A stretch of DNA of 64,000 bases from Caulobacter sp. BP25 (GTDB taxonomy: Bacteria; Pseudomonadota; Alphaproteobacteria; Caulobacterales; Caulobacteraceae), in assembly GCF_002737755.1 (NCBI RefSeq), contig NZ_PEGH01000004.1, positions 124,001 through 188,000 on the forward strand, given 5' to 3'. Positions 56,024-64,000 of the stretch are shown piece after piece. Every line of letters starts with the position of its first letter. The first letter of the stretch is position 1. Made by a program: the position numbers and the translations under genes. The notes under the pieces were generated by a model. That model saw only the letters and a program-made list of their open reading frames with translations. It made no database searches and was not told where the DNA came from.

Positions 56024-56955
56024 ATGAGCGAACTCGCGCGTCTTTTGCTGTTCGTGGCCATCGCCGGCACGGCGGTGACGTTCATGGGAAGCTTCGCCAT
56101 CTGGTACGGCGACGAGGACCGGCGCATCCGCCGGGCCTTGCGCAACGTGCTCAAGAGCGAGCCCGAGGGCGTGATCGTCGCGCGCGGTCGCGGCCGGGGC
56201 GCGGGTTTCTCCTTCTCCACCAATCTGTTGGCCGTCGCCTGGGATCGTGGCGGCTGGTGCCTGGTCTATCGCCTGGATGAGCTGACCGGCGCCGAGCTTC
56301 TGGTCGACAACCAGGTCATGGGCCGCGTCTTCCGCGGCGAAGGCCGCCGCGCGATCGACCACATGTCACCCCAGGCCGACAACGTCACCCTGCGCCTGGT
56401 CTTCGACGACCCGCGTCATCCGGACTTCACGCTGGACCTCTGGGCGCCGGGCGACGAGCAGCGCCGCGAAAGCCGCTCCGCCGGCGAACTGGTGCAGGAG
56501 GCCAATCGCTGGCTGGCGCGCTGCGAGGCGATCGTCCGCCGTCCGCTGCCGCCCAGACCGGAAAAGGCCGCGCCGGTGACCGTCGAGGCTCCATCGCAGC
56601 CGCCTCCCCCCCGTCGCCTCGGCAAGCCGCGCCGACAAGGCCTGTCGCGCCGCCGCCAGAACCGTTCGACGACGATCCGTATGAGGACGCCCCCTACGAG
56701 GACGACGAGGCGATGTTCGATCCACCTCCGCCAGCGCCCGTGGCGTCGGCGACGTCCCGCCACTCGACCTTCGACCAAGTGGCGCGCCCCGCCGCCCCAC
56801 CAGCCCGTTCAGCCGAGCCGGACATGTTCGATGATCCGCCGTGGGACGACGATCCGCCGCCTCCGCCGCCAGAGCCGATCTTCAAGCCGGTCTCTAAGGC
56901 GCGCCGCGAGACGCCCAGCGACCAGAACGAGCTTCCGTTCGATCTGGACGACTAA
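56024..56955 (+). CDS. Membrane-anchored hypothetical protein with apparent frameshift
   Basis: The N-terminus has one helix (LARLLLFVAIAGTAVTFMGS) and a soluble domain of about 150 residues (GGWCLVYRLDELTGAELLVD) with no recognised family. At the 7-C run 56606-56612 the frame turns into Arg-rich nonsense. Reading one base earlier gives a sensible acidic/Pro-rich tail (PFDDDPYEDAPYEDDEAMFD and onward) ending NELPFDLDD at TAA 56953-56955. One C is probably missing. Without the correction the frame would run to 57109, deep into the convergent gene. Confidence 0.75.
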
Positions 56956-57869
56956 CCGCCGACCGCCTGCTCGACCGCCAGCGCCAGGTCCAGCGCCCGG
57001 GCGGCCTCGACGCCGGTCACGACCGGACGCGGCGCCTCGCCGCGCACGGCGGCCAGAAAGCCAGCGACCGACAGGCCCAGAGGGTCCTTGCCGGCCGGCG
57101 TCTCGGTGAAGTTCTCGATCAATGGGTAAGGCGTGGTGTTACGGAAGGCCCGGGTCAGGAAGTCGATCTCGACCTCACCGGAGGGGTAGACCACCTTCAT
57201 GGTCCGCTCGCGCGCCTCGGCGACGCGGGAGCTGTCGAACACGGCGGTGAAGCCGTTGTCGAAGGTGGCTTCGGTCTTGACCCAATCAAGGGAGGTCGAG
57301 CGGGTAATCGCGCCCTCGCCGTCCACCGCCACGGGCTCACCGTCGCAGAGCGCCAGGGCCAGGTCGATGTCGTGGATCATCAGGTCCAGCACCACCGAGA
57401 CGTCGAGGTTTCGGTCCGAGGGCGTGCCGCGCCGCACGGCTTCCAACCGCAGCGGCTGTTCAGGGATGTCCAGCAGGCCCATGGCCAGGAACACGACCCG
57501 CTCCTGGTGGCCGCAGGCCAGCGGCACGCCGGCCTTGGCGGCCGCGGCGACCATCTTGTCAGCGTCCTCCGGTGACACGGCCAGGGGCTTTTCCGAATAG
57601 ACCGGCTTGCCCGCCTTCAGCGCCGCCAGCGCCGCGCCGGCGTGATGCACGGCCGGCGTGGCCACGGTGACCACATCGACGGCGGCCAGGAAGGCGTCCA
57701 TGTCGTCGAAGGCCCGCGCTCCGAGCGGTTCGGCCAGCGCCTTGGCGCGCGCCAGGTCGACATCGAACACGGCCGCCAGAACCACATCCGGCAGTTCCGC
57801 GTACTTCTTGGCGTGATAGCCGCCGAACACACCGGCGCCGACGACGCCCGCTTTCAGAGTCTGGGTCAT
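56952..57869 (-). CDS. Gfo/Idh/MocA-family oxidoreductase
   Basis: A 305-residue NAD(P)-dependent dehydrogenase. The N-terminal Rossmann start is KAGVVGAGVFGGYHAKKYAE, with acidic end of beta-2 at VFDVD; the family EKPLA motif is in KPVYSEKPLAVSPEDADKM (catalytic Lys), followed by GHQERV and a C-terminal beta-sheet domain. Substrate unknown (sugar or inositol derivatives are usual). Its stop overlaps the stop of the convergent gene at 56953-56955. Confidence 0.9.
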   Translation of the reverse strand: MTQTLKAGVVGAGVFGGYHAKKYAELPDVVLAAVFDVDLARAKALAEPLGARAFDDMDAFLAAVDVVTVATPAVHHAGAALAALKAGKPVYSEKPLAVSPEDADKMVAAAAKAGVPLACGHQERVVFLAMGLLDIPEQPLRLEAVRRGTPSDRNLDVSVVLDLMIHDIDLALALCDGEPVAVDGEGAITRSTSLDWVKTEATFDNGFTAVFDSSRVAEARERTMKVVYPSGEVEIDFLTRAFRNTTPYPLIENFTETPAGKDPLGLSVAGFLAAVRGEAPRPVVTGVEAARALDLALAVEQAVGG

Positions 57870-57984
57870 GGCGCGCTCTCTACTCCGCTTCGCGACCGCA
57901 TAGAAGCACTGGAGCCTTCGTCACGGACGCGATAAACAGTCGTTTAAATTCACAACACTTGGCTCGGCCAAGGGGAGGAAGATC

Positions 57985-59010
57985 ATGATCACGTCCCGCG
58001 AGATCCGCCTGAAGAGCCGTCCCGTCGGCCTGCCCAAGGCTTCGGACTTCGACCTGGCCACGGTCGATCTGCCCGCGCCGGGCGCCGGCGAGATCCAGGT
58101 GCGGAACCTGTGGATGTCGGTCGACCCCTATATGCGCGGCCGCATGTACGACCGCCCCAGCTATGTGCCGCCCTTCCAGATCGGCGAGCCGCTGCAAGGC
58201 GGCGCGGTCGGCGAGGTCGTCGCCTCAAACGATCCTGACTTCAAGCCGGGCGACATCGTCAGCTCGATGTTCGGCTGGCGCGAGGCCTACAACGCCTCGC
58301 CCAAGGCGCTGGCGGCCGGCGGCCTGGGCGCTATCACCAAGCTAGACACCCACGGCATCCCGCCCCAGGCCTTCCTGGGCGTGGTCGGCATGCCCGGCCT
58401 GACCGCCTATGTCGGCCTGCTGCGCGTGGCGGCTCTGAAGGACGGCGACGTCGTCTTCGTCTCGGCCGCCGCCGGCGCCGTGGGCTCGGTCGTCTGCCAG
58501 ATCGCCAAGCTGAAGGGCCACACCGTGATCGGCTCGGCCGGCGGTCCCGAGAAGGTCGCCTTCCTGAAGTCGATCGGCGTTGATCACGTGATTGACTACA
58601 AGGCCACGCCCGACGTCGTCGCCGAGCTAGCCAAGGTCGCCCCCAAGGGGATCGACGTCTATTTCGAGAATGTCGGCGGCGTGCACCTGGAGGCCGCGAT
58701 CAACTCGGCCCGTCCGTTCGCCCGCTTCGCCCTATGCGGAATGATCTCGCAGTACAACGAGACCGGTAAGCCCGAAGGCCCGTCGAACATCATCCAGGCC
58801 GTTGGCAAGAGCCTGCGGTTGGAAGGCTTTATCGTCTCGAACCACGTCGACATGTTCCCGCAATTCGCCAAGGACATGGCCGAGTGGATCAAGGCCGGGA
58901 AAGTCACCTGGAAGGAGACGGTAGAGAATGGCGTCGAGCGCGCCCCCGACGCGTTCGTGAAGCTCTTCACCGGCGAGAACCTGGGCAAGATGCTGGTGAA
59001 GCTGAGCTAG
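57985..59010 (+). CDS. NADP-dependent MDR oxidoreductase (prostaglandin reductase/CurA type)
   Basis: A 341-residue zinc-independent medium-chain reductase. The N-terminal block EIQVRNLWMSVDPYMRGRMY is diagnostic of the leukotriene B4 dehydrogenase/CurA group. The cofactor-binding loop is AAAGAVGSVVCQIAKLKG, followed by VGSAGGPEKV-like GSAGGPEKVAFLKSIGVDHV. Such enzymes reduce alpha,beta-unsaturated carbonyls. Preceded by GGGGAGGAAG, a good ribosome-binding site. Confidence 0.92.
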   Translation: MITSREIRLKSRPVGLPKASDFDLATVDLPAPGAGEIQVRNLWMSVDPYMRGRMYDRPSYVPPFQIGEPLQGGAVGEVVASNDPDFKPGDIVSSMFGWREAYNASPKALAAGGLGAITKLDTHGIPPQAFLGVVGMPGLTAYVGLLRVAALKDGDVVFVSAAAGAVGSVVCQIAKLKGHTVIGSAGGPEKVAFLKSIGVDHVIDYKATPDVVAELAKVAPKGIDVYFENVGGVHLEAAINSARPFARFALCGMISQYNETGKPEGPSNIIQAVGKSLRLEGFIVSNHVDMFPQFAKDMAEWIKAGKVTWKETVENGVERAPDAFVKLFTGENLGKMLVKLS

Positions 59011-59013
59011 GAC

Positions 59014-59364
59014 CTAGTCACGGGGCTCGAGCTTCGACAGTTCGAGCCCTGTCGGCGTCTTCTTGAACTGAAACTTCACGCGGGCCCCAGGCGCAAGCGG
59101 CGCCTCGGCCAGCACGTCGGCATAGACCTTGAAAGTGTCGCGCCCGGCCTTCAGTCCGGCACCGCTCGCGCCGTCGTGATCGAGCGTGAGAATCTGCCCC
59201 TCCAAGCTGGAGATCACGCCCCGCGCCTCATAGGTCGGCAGCGCTTCGGTCGAGGCGACGGCCTCAACCGAAGCGGGCTGAGTGCGCGATATCTTGGACG
59301 CATCGCCGCAGGCCGTAAGCGCCAGAACGCCGGCCAAAATGAAGAAACGCCGGAAATTCATCAT
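59014..59364 (-). CDS. CusF-like lipoprotein
   Basis: A 116-residue lipoprotein: signal MMNFRRFFILAGVLALTAC with lipobox LTAC. The mature domain (YEARGVISSLEGQILTLDHD to GARVKFQFKKTPTGLELSK) has the OB-like pattern of the CusF copper-binding family. The metal ligands of CusF (a Trp and two Met beside the His) are absent apart from one His in LTLDHDG, so copper binding is doubtful. A stable hairpin precedes the gene (59385-59403). Convergent with the oxidoreductase, three bases apart. Confidence 0.75.
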   Translation of the reverse strand: MMNFRRFFILAGVLALTACGDASKISRTQPASVEAVASTEALPTYEARGVISSLEGQILTLDHDGASGAGLKAGRDTFKVYADVLAEAPLAPGARVKFQFKKTPTGLELSKLEPRD

Positions 59365-59384
59365 GTTAGCTAAATTCCATCAGA

Positions 59385-59403
59385 AGGCGAGCTTTGCTCG
59401 CCT
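59385..59403 (-). promoter_or_regulatory. Hairpin in the 5' leader of the CusF-like lipoprotein
   Basis: AGGCGAGC-TTT-GCTCGCCT is a perfect 8-base stem with a three-base loop, ending 21 bases upstream of the lipoprotein start on the minus strand. Placement suggests a 5'-leader structure; no T-run follows on either side. Confidence 0.45.
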
Positions 59404-59647
59404 GGCGCGCGGCTGGTGTATTTTCTCGCAACTGCGAAACAAGCGTGATTTCTGGTAGCGAATTTGTGATCGAGGTTTTACTGTGTGCGTCGCCGGTGCT
59501 TCTCCACGCCGGTTTTCGCCGTCATGCATCCATCACGCGCGCCCGCACGGTTCCCTAGCGAACCCGAGACGACGCGGAAAGGGCCCGAGACGGCGAAACA
59601 CGCGGAGAGAGCCCGGTTCGCCGGAAGAAAGTCCGAGATCTGACGAT
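59404..59647 (+). promoter_or_regulatory. Probable opgH promoter and leader region
   Basis: The region upstream of opgH up to the hairpin is AT-richer around 59410-59490 (for example TATTTTCTCGCAACTGCG and GAATTTGTGATCGAGG), as expected for a promoter. The opgH reading frame is open through part of it (from 59483), but those residues are Arg-rich and unlike the protein, so I treat this as leader. Confidence 0.4.
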
Positions 59648-61642
59648 ATGAGCGATCGTTCCGCCCTCTTCGACGTGCGCACCTCCACGAGCGTGTCCCT
59701 CGATCAGGTCGTGCAGCGGCGGGACACCGTCGAGATCCCCGCCGAGGCGCCGCTGGCCATGCCAGTCCAGCCGCTGGGCTTCTGGCAAGGCGGCCCGCGC
59801 CGCGCCGCCGCGATCGTCGCGAGCATGACGATGCGCCGGTGGCTCGTCGCGCTGGCGACCCTCGTGATGGGCGTGGCCGGCTGGAAAGCTACGTTCGACA
59901 CAATCGCGCTGGGCGGCGTGACCCGGCTGGAAGCCATCGTCCTGACTCTTCTGGCCCCGTTGTTCCTGGCCCTGTCGCTTTGGTTCTGCACGGCCGTGGC
60001 CGGCTTCGTGATTCTGCTGGGCAAGCCCAAGGATCCGCTCGGCATCGACAGCGAAAAGCCGACACCCAAGCTGCACACCCGCACCGCCATCCTGATGCCG
60101 GTGCACAACGAGGACGCCGCCGCCGTCTTCGCTCGCCTGCGCGCCATGGACGCCTCGCTGGCCGAGACGGGCCTGAGCCGCCAGTTCGACATCTTCGTGC
60201 TCAGCGACACCCGCGACGCGCAGGTGGCGCTGGCCGAACAGGCCTGCTTCGCCCGCTTCCGGCGCGAGGCCCATAGCAACGTCTACTACCGCGTCCGCAA
60301 GGAAAATACGGGCCGCAAGGCCGGCAACATCGCCGACTGGGTCAGCCGCTGGGGCGGCGCCTATGAGCACATGCTGGTCCTGGACGCCGACAGCCTGATG
60401 ACGGGCGACGCCATGGTCCGCCTCGCCGACGCCATGGAGCGTCATCCGGGCGCTGGCCTGATCCAGACCATGCCGATGATCATCAACGGCCAGACGATCT
60501 TCGCCCGCACCCTACAATTCGCCACGCGCCTGTATGGCCGCGTCGCCTGGACGGGCCTGGCCTGGTGGTCGGGCGCGGAGAGCTCGTTCTGGGGCCATAA
60601 CGCCATCGTCCGCACTCGCGCCTTCGCCGAGACCTGCGGCCTGCCGCACCTCAACGGGCCCAAGCCCTTCGGCGGCGAAGTGATGAGCCACGACGCCCTG
60701 GAAAGCGCCCTGCTGCGCCGCGGCGGCTGGAGCGTGCACCTGGCCCCATATCTGGAGGGCTCTTACGAGGAGAGCCCGTCGAACCTGCTGGACTTCGCCA
60801 CCCGCGACCGCCGCTGGTGCCGGGGCAACATCCAGCACGTGCCGCTGGTTGGCCTACCGGGCCTGCACTGGATGAGCCGCCTGCACCTCATTATCGGCGT
60901 GCTGAGCTACGCCCTTTCGCCGCTGTGGTTCATCGCCCTGACGGCCGGCATCACCTCGCGCGCCCTGATGCCCGAGCTGAAGAAGGCGGCCTTCACCATG
61001 GCCGATCTGCAGGCTGCGGCCCACGCCCTGATCGACTGGCGCGAGATCCAGGCCACAGCCTGGGCGATGATCATCACCTTCGTGCTGCTGTTTGGACCCA
61101 AGATCCTGGGCGCGATCCTGGTTCTCAGCCGCAAGGCCGAGGTCAAGGGCTTCGGCGGCAAGCGGCGCATGGCCGCTGGCCTGGCCGTCGAGATGCTGCT
61201 GTCGGCTCTCGTCGCGCCGATGCTGATGTTCACCCAGACCCGCGCCATCGTCGAAATCCTGGCCGGCAAGGTCGGCGGCTGGGCCACTCAGCGCCGCGAC
61301 GCCGACAAGGTCAGCTTCAAGGAGGCCTCGGCCGCCATGGGCTGGATCAGCGCCGCCGGCCTCGTCCTGGCCAGCGCTTTCTGGTTCACGCCGGACCTTT
61401 TCACCTCGACCGCGCCGATCCTGCTGGGCCTGGTTCTGGCCGTGCCGCTGACCATGCTGGGCGCTCACAAGGTCGCAGGCCTGAAGCTGAAGACGAACGG
61501 CCTGTTCATGACCCCGGAAGAGCGCCGTCCCCCGGCGATCGTCCGCGCCGCCTTGGGCCCGTCGTGCGAGCCGCCGATCCGCTGGTTCGCCCGCAACGGC
61601 CGGCCGATCGGCCCGACCACCAAGATCCGCGACGCGGCCTGA
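59648..61642 (+). CDS. opgH: Glucans biosynthesis glucosyltransferase OpgH (MdoH)
   Basis: Inner-membrane GT2 enzyme that makes the beta-1,2-glucan backbone of osmoregulated periplasmic glucans. The 664-residue protein has two N-terminal helices (residues about 60-130), the cytoplasmic GT domain with ILMPVHNED, VLDADSLMTGD (DxD), an acceptor region PFGGEVMSHDALESALL and RDRRWCRGNIQH (QxxRW-like), then five or six more helices. It is shorter than E. coli MdoH (847), mainly at both ends. ATG 59648 is chosen; no opgG lies next to it. Confidence 0.93.
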   Translation: MSDRSALFDVRTSTSVSLDQVVQRRDTVEIPAEAPLAMPVQPLGFWQGGPRRAAAIVASMTMRRWLVALATLVMGVAGWKATFDTIALGGVTRLEAIVLTLLAPLFLALSLWFCTAVAGFVILLGKPKDPLGIDSEKPTPKLHTRTAILMPVHNEDAAAVFARLRAMDASLAETGLSRQFDIFVLSDTRDAQVALAEQACFARFRREAHSNVYYRVRKENTGRKAGNIADWVSRWGGAYEHMLVLDADSLMTGDAMVRLADAMERHPGAGLIQTMPMIINGQTIFARTLQFATRLYGRVAWTGLAWWSGAESSFWGHNAIVRTRAFAETCGLPHLNGPKPFGGEVMSHDALESALLRRGGWSVHLAPYLEGSYEESPSNLLDFATRDRRWCRGNIQHVPLVGLPGLHWMSRLHLIIGVLSYALSPLWFIALTAGITSRALMPELKKAAFTMADLQAAAHALIDWREIQATAWAMIITFVLLFGPKILGAILVLSRKAEVKGFGGKRRMAAGLAVEMLLSALVAPMLMFTQTRAIVEILAGKVGGWATQRRDADKVSFKEASAAMGWISAAGLVLASAFWFTPDLFTSTAPILLGLVLAVPLTMLGAHKVAGLKLKTNGLFMTPEERRPPAIVRAALGPSCEPPIRWFARNGRPIGPTTKIRDAA

Positions 61643-61732
61643 TATCGGCGCGTCAAGCGCTTTGATGATCTGGCCGCGAGGCTCTCGGAAGAGTAGAAGC
61701 GCCACTTCGTTTCTCTTTCGGAGCCCTGGCCC

Positions 61733-62629
61733 GTGTCGCGTCTGTTCAGCGCCTATGTGATCGTAGATTGGAGCGCTGCGGCCAAGCCGAGCACGGGCGC
61801 GGACTCCATCTGGATCGGCGTGCTCAAGCGCGACGTGCGCTTTCGCCTGACGTTCGAAAGCTATAATCCCGCGACCCGGGCCGAGGCCGAGACCCGTCTG
61901 GCCGCCATCCTCGACGACCTGAAGAAGCGCGGCGAGCGGGCCCTGGTGGGCTTTGACTTCCCGCTGGGCTTCCCGCGCGGCCTGGCCAAGGCCCTGGCCC
62001 TGCCCGGCGAAAAGCCCTGGCGCGCGGTCTGGGACCAGCTGGCCAAGATGGTCAAGGACAAGGTCGACAACACCAACAATCGCTTCGGCGTCGGCTCGGA
62101 GATCAACCGACGCCTGACCGGCGGGCCCTTCCCGTTCTGGGGGTGCCCGCCCAAGGACGCCCTGACGACGCTGCAGCCCAAGCGCGTCCGTGAGCACGGT
62201 CCCGACGACCTTCCCGAGTTCCGCCAGGCCGATAAGGCCGCGAAAGGCGCGCATTCGATCTGGAAGCTCTATTACAACGGCTCGGTCGGCGGTCAGGCGA
62301 TCGTCGGCATCCCGGCGGTGCGCCGCCTGAAGGACGCGCGCGGCGAGGCCGTCCGCATCTGGCCGTTCGAGACGGGCTTCAAGACCCTGACCGAGGCCGA
62401 TCTCGAGGGCGTCGCCGTCGTCGCGGCCGAGGTCTATCCGTCGCTGCTGAAGGTCGTCCCAGCGCCTGGCGAGGTCAAGGACCTGGCGCAGGTGCGCGAG
62501 CTGGCCGAACACTTCGCCAAGCTGGACGAAGCCGGCAAGCTGGCCGCCGCCTTCGCCGCGCCCAAGGGCCTGGACGAGGACGCCCTGGAGGTCGCCGAGA
62601 CCGAGGAAGGCTGGATCCTGGGGGCCTAG
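61733..62629 (+). CDS. DUF429-like RNase-H-fold hypothetical protein
   Basis: A 298-residue cytoplasmic protein beginning with GTG (SRLFSAYVIVDWSAAAKPST), with CGGAG eight bases upstream. The N-terminal YVIVDWSAA strand and the GFDFPLGFPRG block resemble the RNase-H-like fold of DUF429 and related proteins, some of which are annotated as molybdopterin-guanine-dinucleotide-related; a precise function is unknown. C-terminal half is helical and charged. It converges on a MATE gene across an inverted repeat. Confidence 0.7.
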   Translation: MSRLFSAYVIVDWSAAAKPSTGADSIWIGVLKRDVRFRLTFESYNPATRAEAETRLAAILDDLKKRGERALVGFDFPLGFPRGLAKALALPGEKPWRAVWDQLAKMVKDKVDNTNNRFGVGSEINRRLTGGPFPFWGCPPKDALTTLQPKRVREHGPDDLPEFRQADKAAKGAHSIWKLYYNGSVGGQAIVGIPAVRRLKDARGEAVRIWPFETGFKTLTEADLEGVAVVAAEVYPSLLKVVPAPGEVKDLAQVRELAEHFAKLDEAGKLAAAFAAPKGLDEDALEVAETEEGWILGA

Positions 62630-62633
62630 TGAA

Positions 62634-62736
62634 CTGTCATCCCGGCCAAGCGCGCAGCGCGCCGAGCCGGGACCGACGGAAACTCAAGAGTCTGCCGAGG
62701 TCCCGGCTCTCCGCTTCGCTACGGCCGGGATGACAG
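62634..62736. repeat. Inverted repeat between convergent genes
   Basis: Outer arms CTGTCATCCCGGCC (62634-62647) and GGCCGGGATGACAG (62723-62736) enclose a second pair based on GAGCCGGGACC and GGTCCCGGCTC. The right arm overlaps the last codons of the MATE gene, so it contributes the residues LSSRP. Similar in plan to the TCATTCCCGCC element at 28764-28900. Confidence 0.8.
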
Positions 62737-64000
62737 ACGCTTGTCCCGCAAGTCCAGAATCCTGAACCGCGCCAGCAGGAAGCCCGCCGACAGGAAACTG
62801 GTGGCGATCACCGACAGCACCACGCCGTTGAGGCCCATGCCGCGCGGGATCGCCAGCCACCAGGCCAGAGGCCCCATGACCAGCGCATAGCTGATCAGGT
62901 GGGTGATGGTCGGGACCCAGACCTCGCCCCGCGCCCGCAGCGCCTGGGCCGCGACCACCTGAACGGCGTCCGGCGCCAGGAAGAAGCAGGTCAGGACCAG
63001 GGCTGGCAGGATCAGCTGCAGCGCGGCCGGATCGGTCGTATAGGCCAGGGCCACCCAGTGCTTCGTCGGATAGAGGATCAGGGCCGCGACCACGCCGATG
63101 ACCGCGATCACCGCGAAGGCGATCCAGCCGGCGCGGGTCATGCCCGCCGGGTCGCGCGCGCCATAGGCCCGCCCGACCTGCACCGCCGTCGCCGAAGCCA
63201 CGCCCAGAGGGATCATGAAGATGATCGCCGCCACGTTCAGCACCACCGCCCAGGCCGCGACCGCCAAGGCGCCGATCCAGCCCGCGACGAGGTTCATGCC
63301 GGCGAAGGCCGACACCTCGAAGAAGTTCGACGCGCCGGCGCCATAGCCGATCCGGCGCTGCTCGATCTCGGCCGGCCGATCTCGGGCGGGCTTGTCGAAG
63401 ACGCCCAGTTCGCGGGCCTCTTTCATGCGCAGCACATAGATCGCCAGGGCGACGACCAGCGCCACACGCGCGGCGAAGGTCGACCAAGCCCCGCCCGTAG
63501 CGCCCAGCGCCGGCAGGCCGAAGGTTCCAGGAACCAGGAGCAGGTTGGCCGCCAGGTTCACCAGATTGGCCAGCCACATCATCACCGCGCCCGGCGTCGG
63601 CCGCGCCAGCCCCTCCAGCCAGAAGGTCAGGACGACCGAAACCGAATAGATCGGCAGGGATAGCGCGAACACAATGAGCGGCGAGGTCGCGCCTTCGGCC
63701 AGGCCATCCTTCAAGCCCAGACTGTGCAGGAACAACGGTCCCAGTAGCGCCTGCAGCGCCATGCCGCCCAGCCCCAGCCAGAGACTATAGGTCAGCCCCC
63801 GGCGCAGCACCGCGCCGGTTTCGTGCCGCTTGCCAGCGCCGATCGCGCGCGCGGTCATCACCTGCACCCCGACCAGCAAGCCAACGTTCATGGTCACGAA
63901 GATCGAGGACGGCGCCCAGGCCATGGCGTGGAAGCCCAGTTGCTGGGCCGAGTAGTGGCCGACCACGATCGCGTCGGTCAGGCCCATGACCATGATACCC
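62719..64000 (-). CDS. MATE-family efflux transporter (5' end outside window)
   Basis: Multidrug/toxin extrusion transporter. At least 424 residues are present, with about eleven hydrophobic segments in two homologous halves (start MVMGLTDAIVVGHYSAQQLG; mid-protein NFFEVSAFAGMNLVAGWIG; GVASATAVQVGRAYGARDP). The MGLTDAIVVGH block belongs to helix 1-2 of the family, so the true start lies beyond base 64000 and some 20-30 residues are missing. The C-terminus ends inside an inverted repeat. Substrate unknown. Confidence 0.9.
   Translation of the reverse strand, partial: GIMVMGLTDAIVVGHYSAQQLGFHAMAWAPSSIFVTMNVGLLVGVQVMTARAIGAGKRHETGAVLRRGLTYSLWLGLGGMALQALLGPLFLHSLGLKDGLAEGATSPLIVFALSLPIYSVSVVLTFWLEGLARPTPGAVMMWLANLVNLAANLLLVPGTFGLPALGATGGAWSTFAARVALVVALAIYVLRMKEARELGVFDKPARDRPAEIEQRRIGYGAGASNFFEVSAFAGMNLVAGWIGALAVAAWAVVLNVAAIIFMIPLGVASATAVQVGRAYGARDPAGMTRAGWIAFAVIAVIGVVAALILYPTKHWVALAYTTDPAALQLILPALVLTCFFLAPDAVQVVAAQALRARGEVWVPTITHLISYALVMGPLAWWLAIPRGMGLNGVVLSVIATSFLSAGFLLARFRILDLRDKRLSSRP

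Noticed and set aside
57000-57109. C-terminal extension of the 56024 gene to 57109
   Set aside because: Arg/Pro nonsense produced after the 7-C run and antisense to the Gfo/Idh/MocA gene; the other frame gives a natural end at 56955.

Overview
The window is dense, GC-rich (roughly two thirds G+C by eye) chromosomal DNA. Gene content and order point to a Caulobacter-type alphaproteobacterium: mreBCD-mrdA-rodA, a four-LysM/LytM DipM, a CC2007-like FtsN beside nagZ, and the chain erpA-dgt-ftsN-nagZ-scpA-scpB-tatABC-serS-surE-pcm-dipM-(yajC)-secDF. The species assignment is inferred from gene order and protein character, not from a search. I saw no tRNA, rRNA, CRISPR array, insertion sequence or prophage.

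Layout. 1-520: end of an unknown gene, then a less GC-rich stretch with no convincing gene. 521-8061: small hypothetical, proline iminopeptidase, then the elongasome operon mreB-mreC-mreD-mrdA-rodA on the minus strand. 8062-17909: DMT transporter, O-methyltransferase, leuA with a probable leucine leader peptide, VTT-domain membrane protein, exported protein, aspartate aminotransferase, two GSTs, and a DUF4169/RHH pair split by an AlgX-like gene. 18024-26187: uvrD, LtrA-like protein, prmA, exported beta-carbonic-anhydrase-like protein, aminopeptidase P and DUF2147. 26298-32635: lpxC-bamD-recN-ligA, the usual downstream end of the division (dcw) cluster. 32922-40014: S9 peptidase, then yajC-secD-secF-Mth938 with an NDUFAF6-like protein and a PuuD-type membrane domain. 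40135-44047: ATPase, XRE-cupin regulator, GNAT, dipM. 44142-55957: pcm-surE-serS, UrcA-like protein, tatABC, scpAB, nagZ, ftsN, dgt, erpA and xthA. 56024-64000: membrane-anchored protein with a frameshift, two oxidoreductases, a CusF-like lipoprotein, opgH, a DUF429-like protein and a MATE exporter running off the right edge.

Themes. Much of the window builds or remodels the envelope: MreBCD/RodA/PBP2 elongation, DipM and FtsN in division, NagZ recycling, LpxC, BamD, OpgH, and Sec and Tat export. Many minus-strand neighbours overlap by 1-4 bases (ATGA or GTGA junctions), indicating translational coupling.

Most unusual signals: (1) a stretch of about 45 codons inside serS with foreign codon usage; (2) a Leu/CTT-rich leader peptide with alternative hairpins before leuA; (3) two genes, bamD and the one at 56024, each apparently missing one base in a 7-base C/G run; (4) six large intergenic inverted repeats, four of them between convergent genes; (5) a DipM LytM domain lacking most zinc ligands; (6) a hairpin plus T-run between tatA and tatB.
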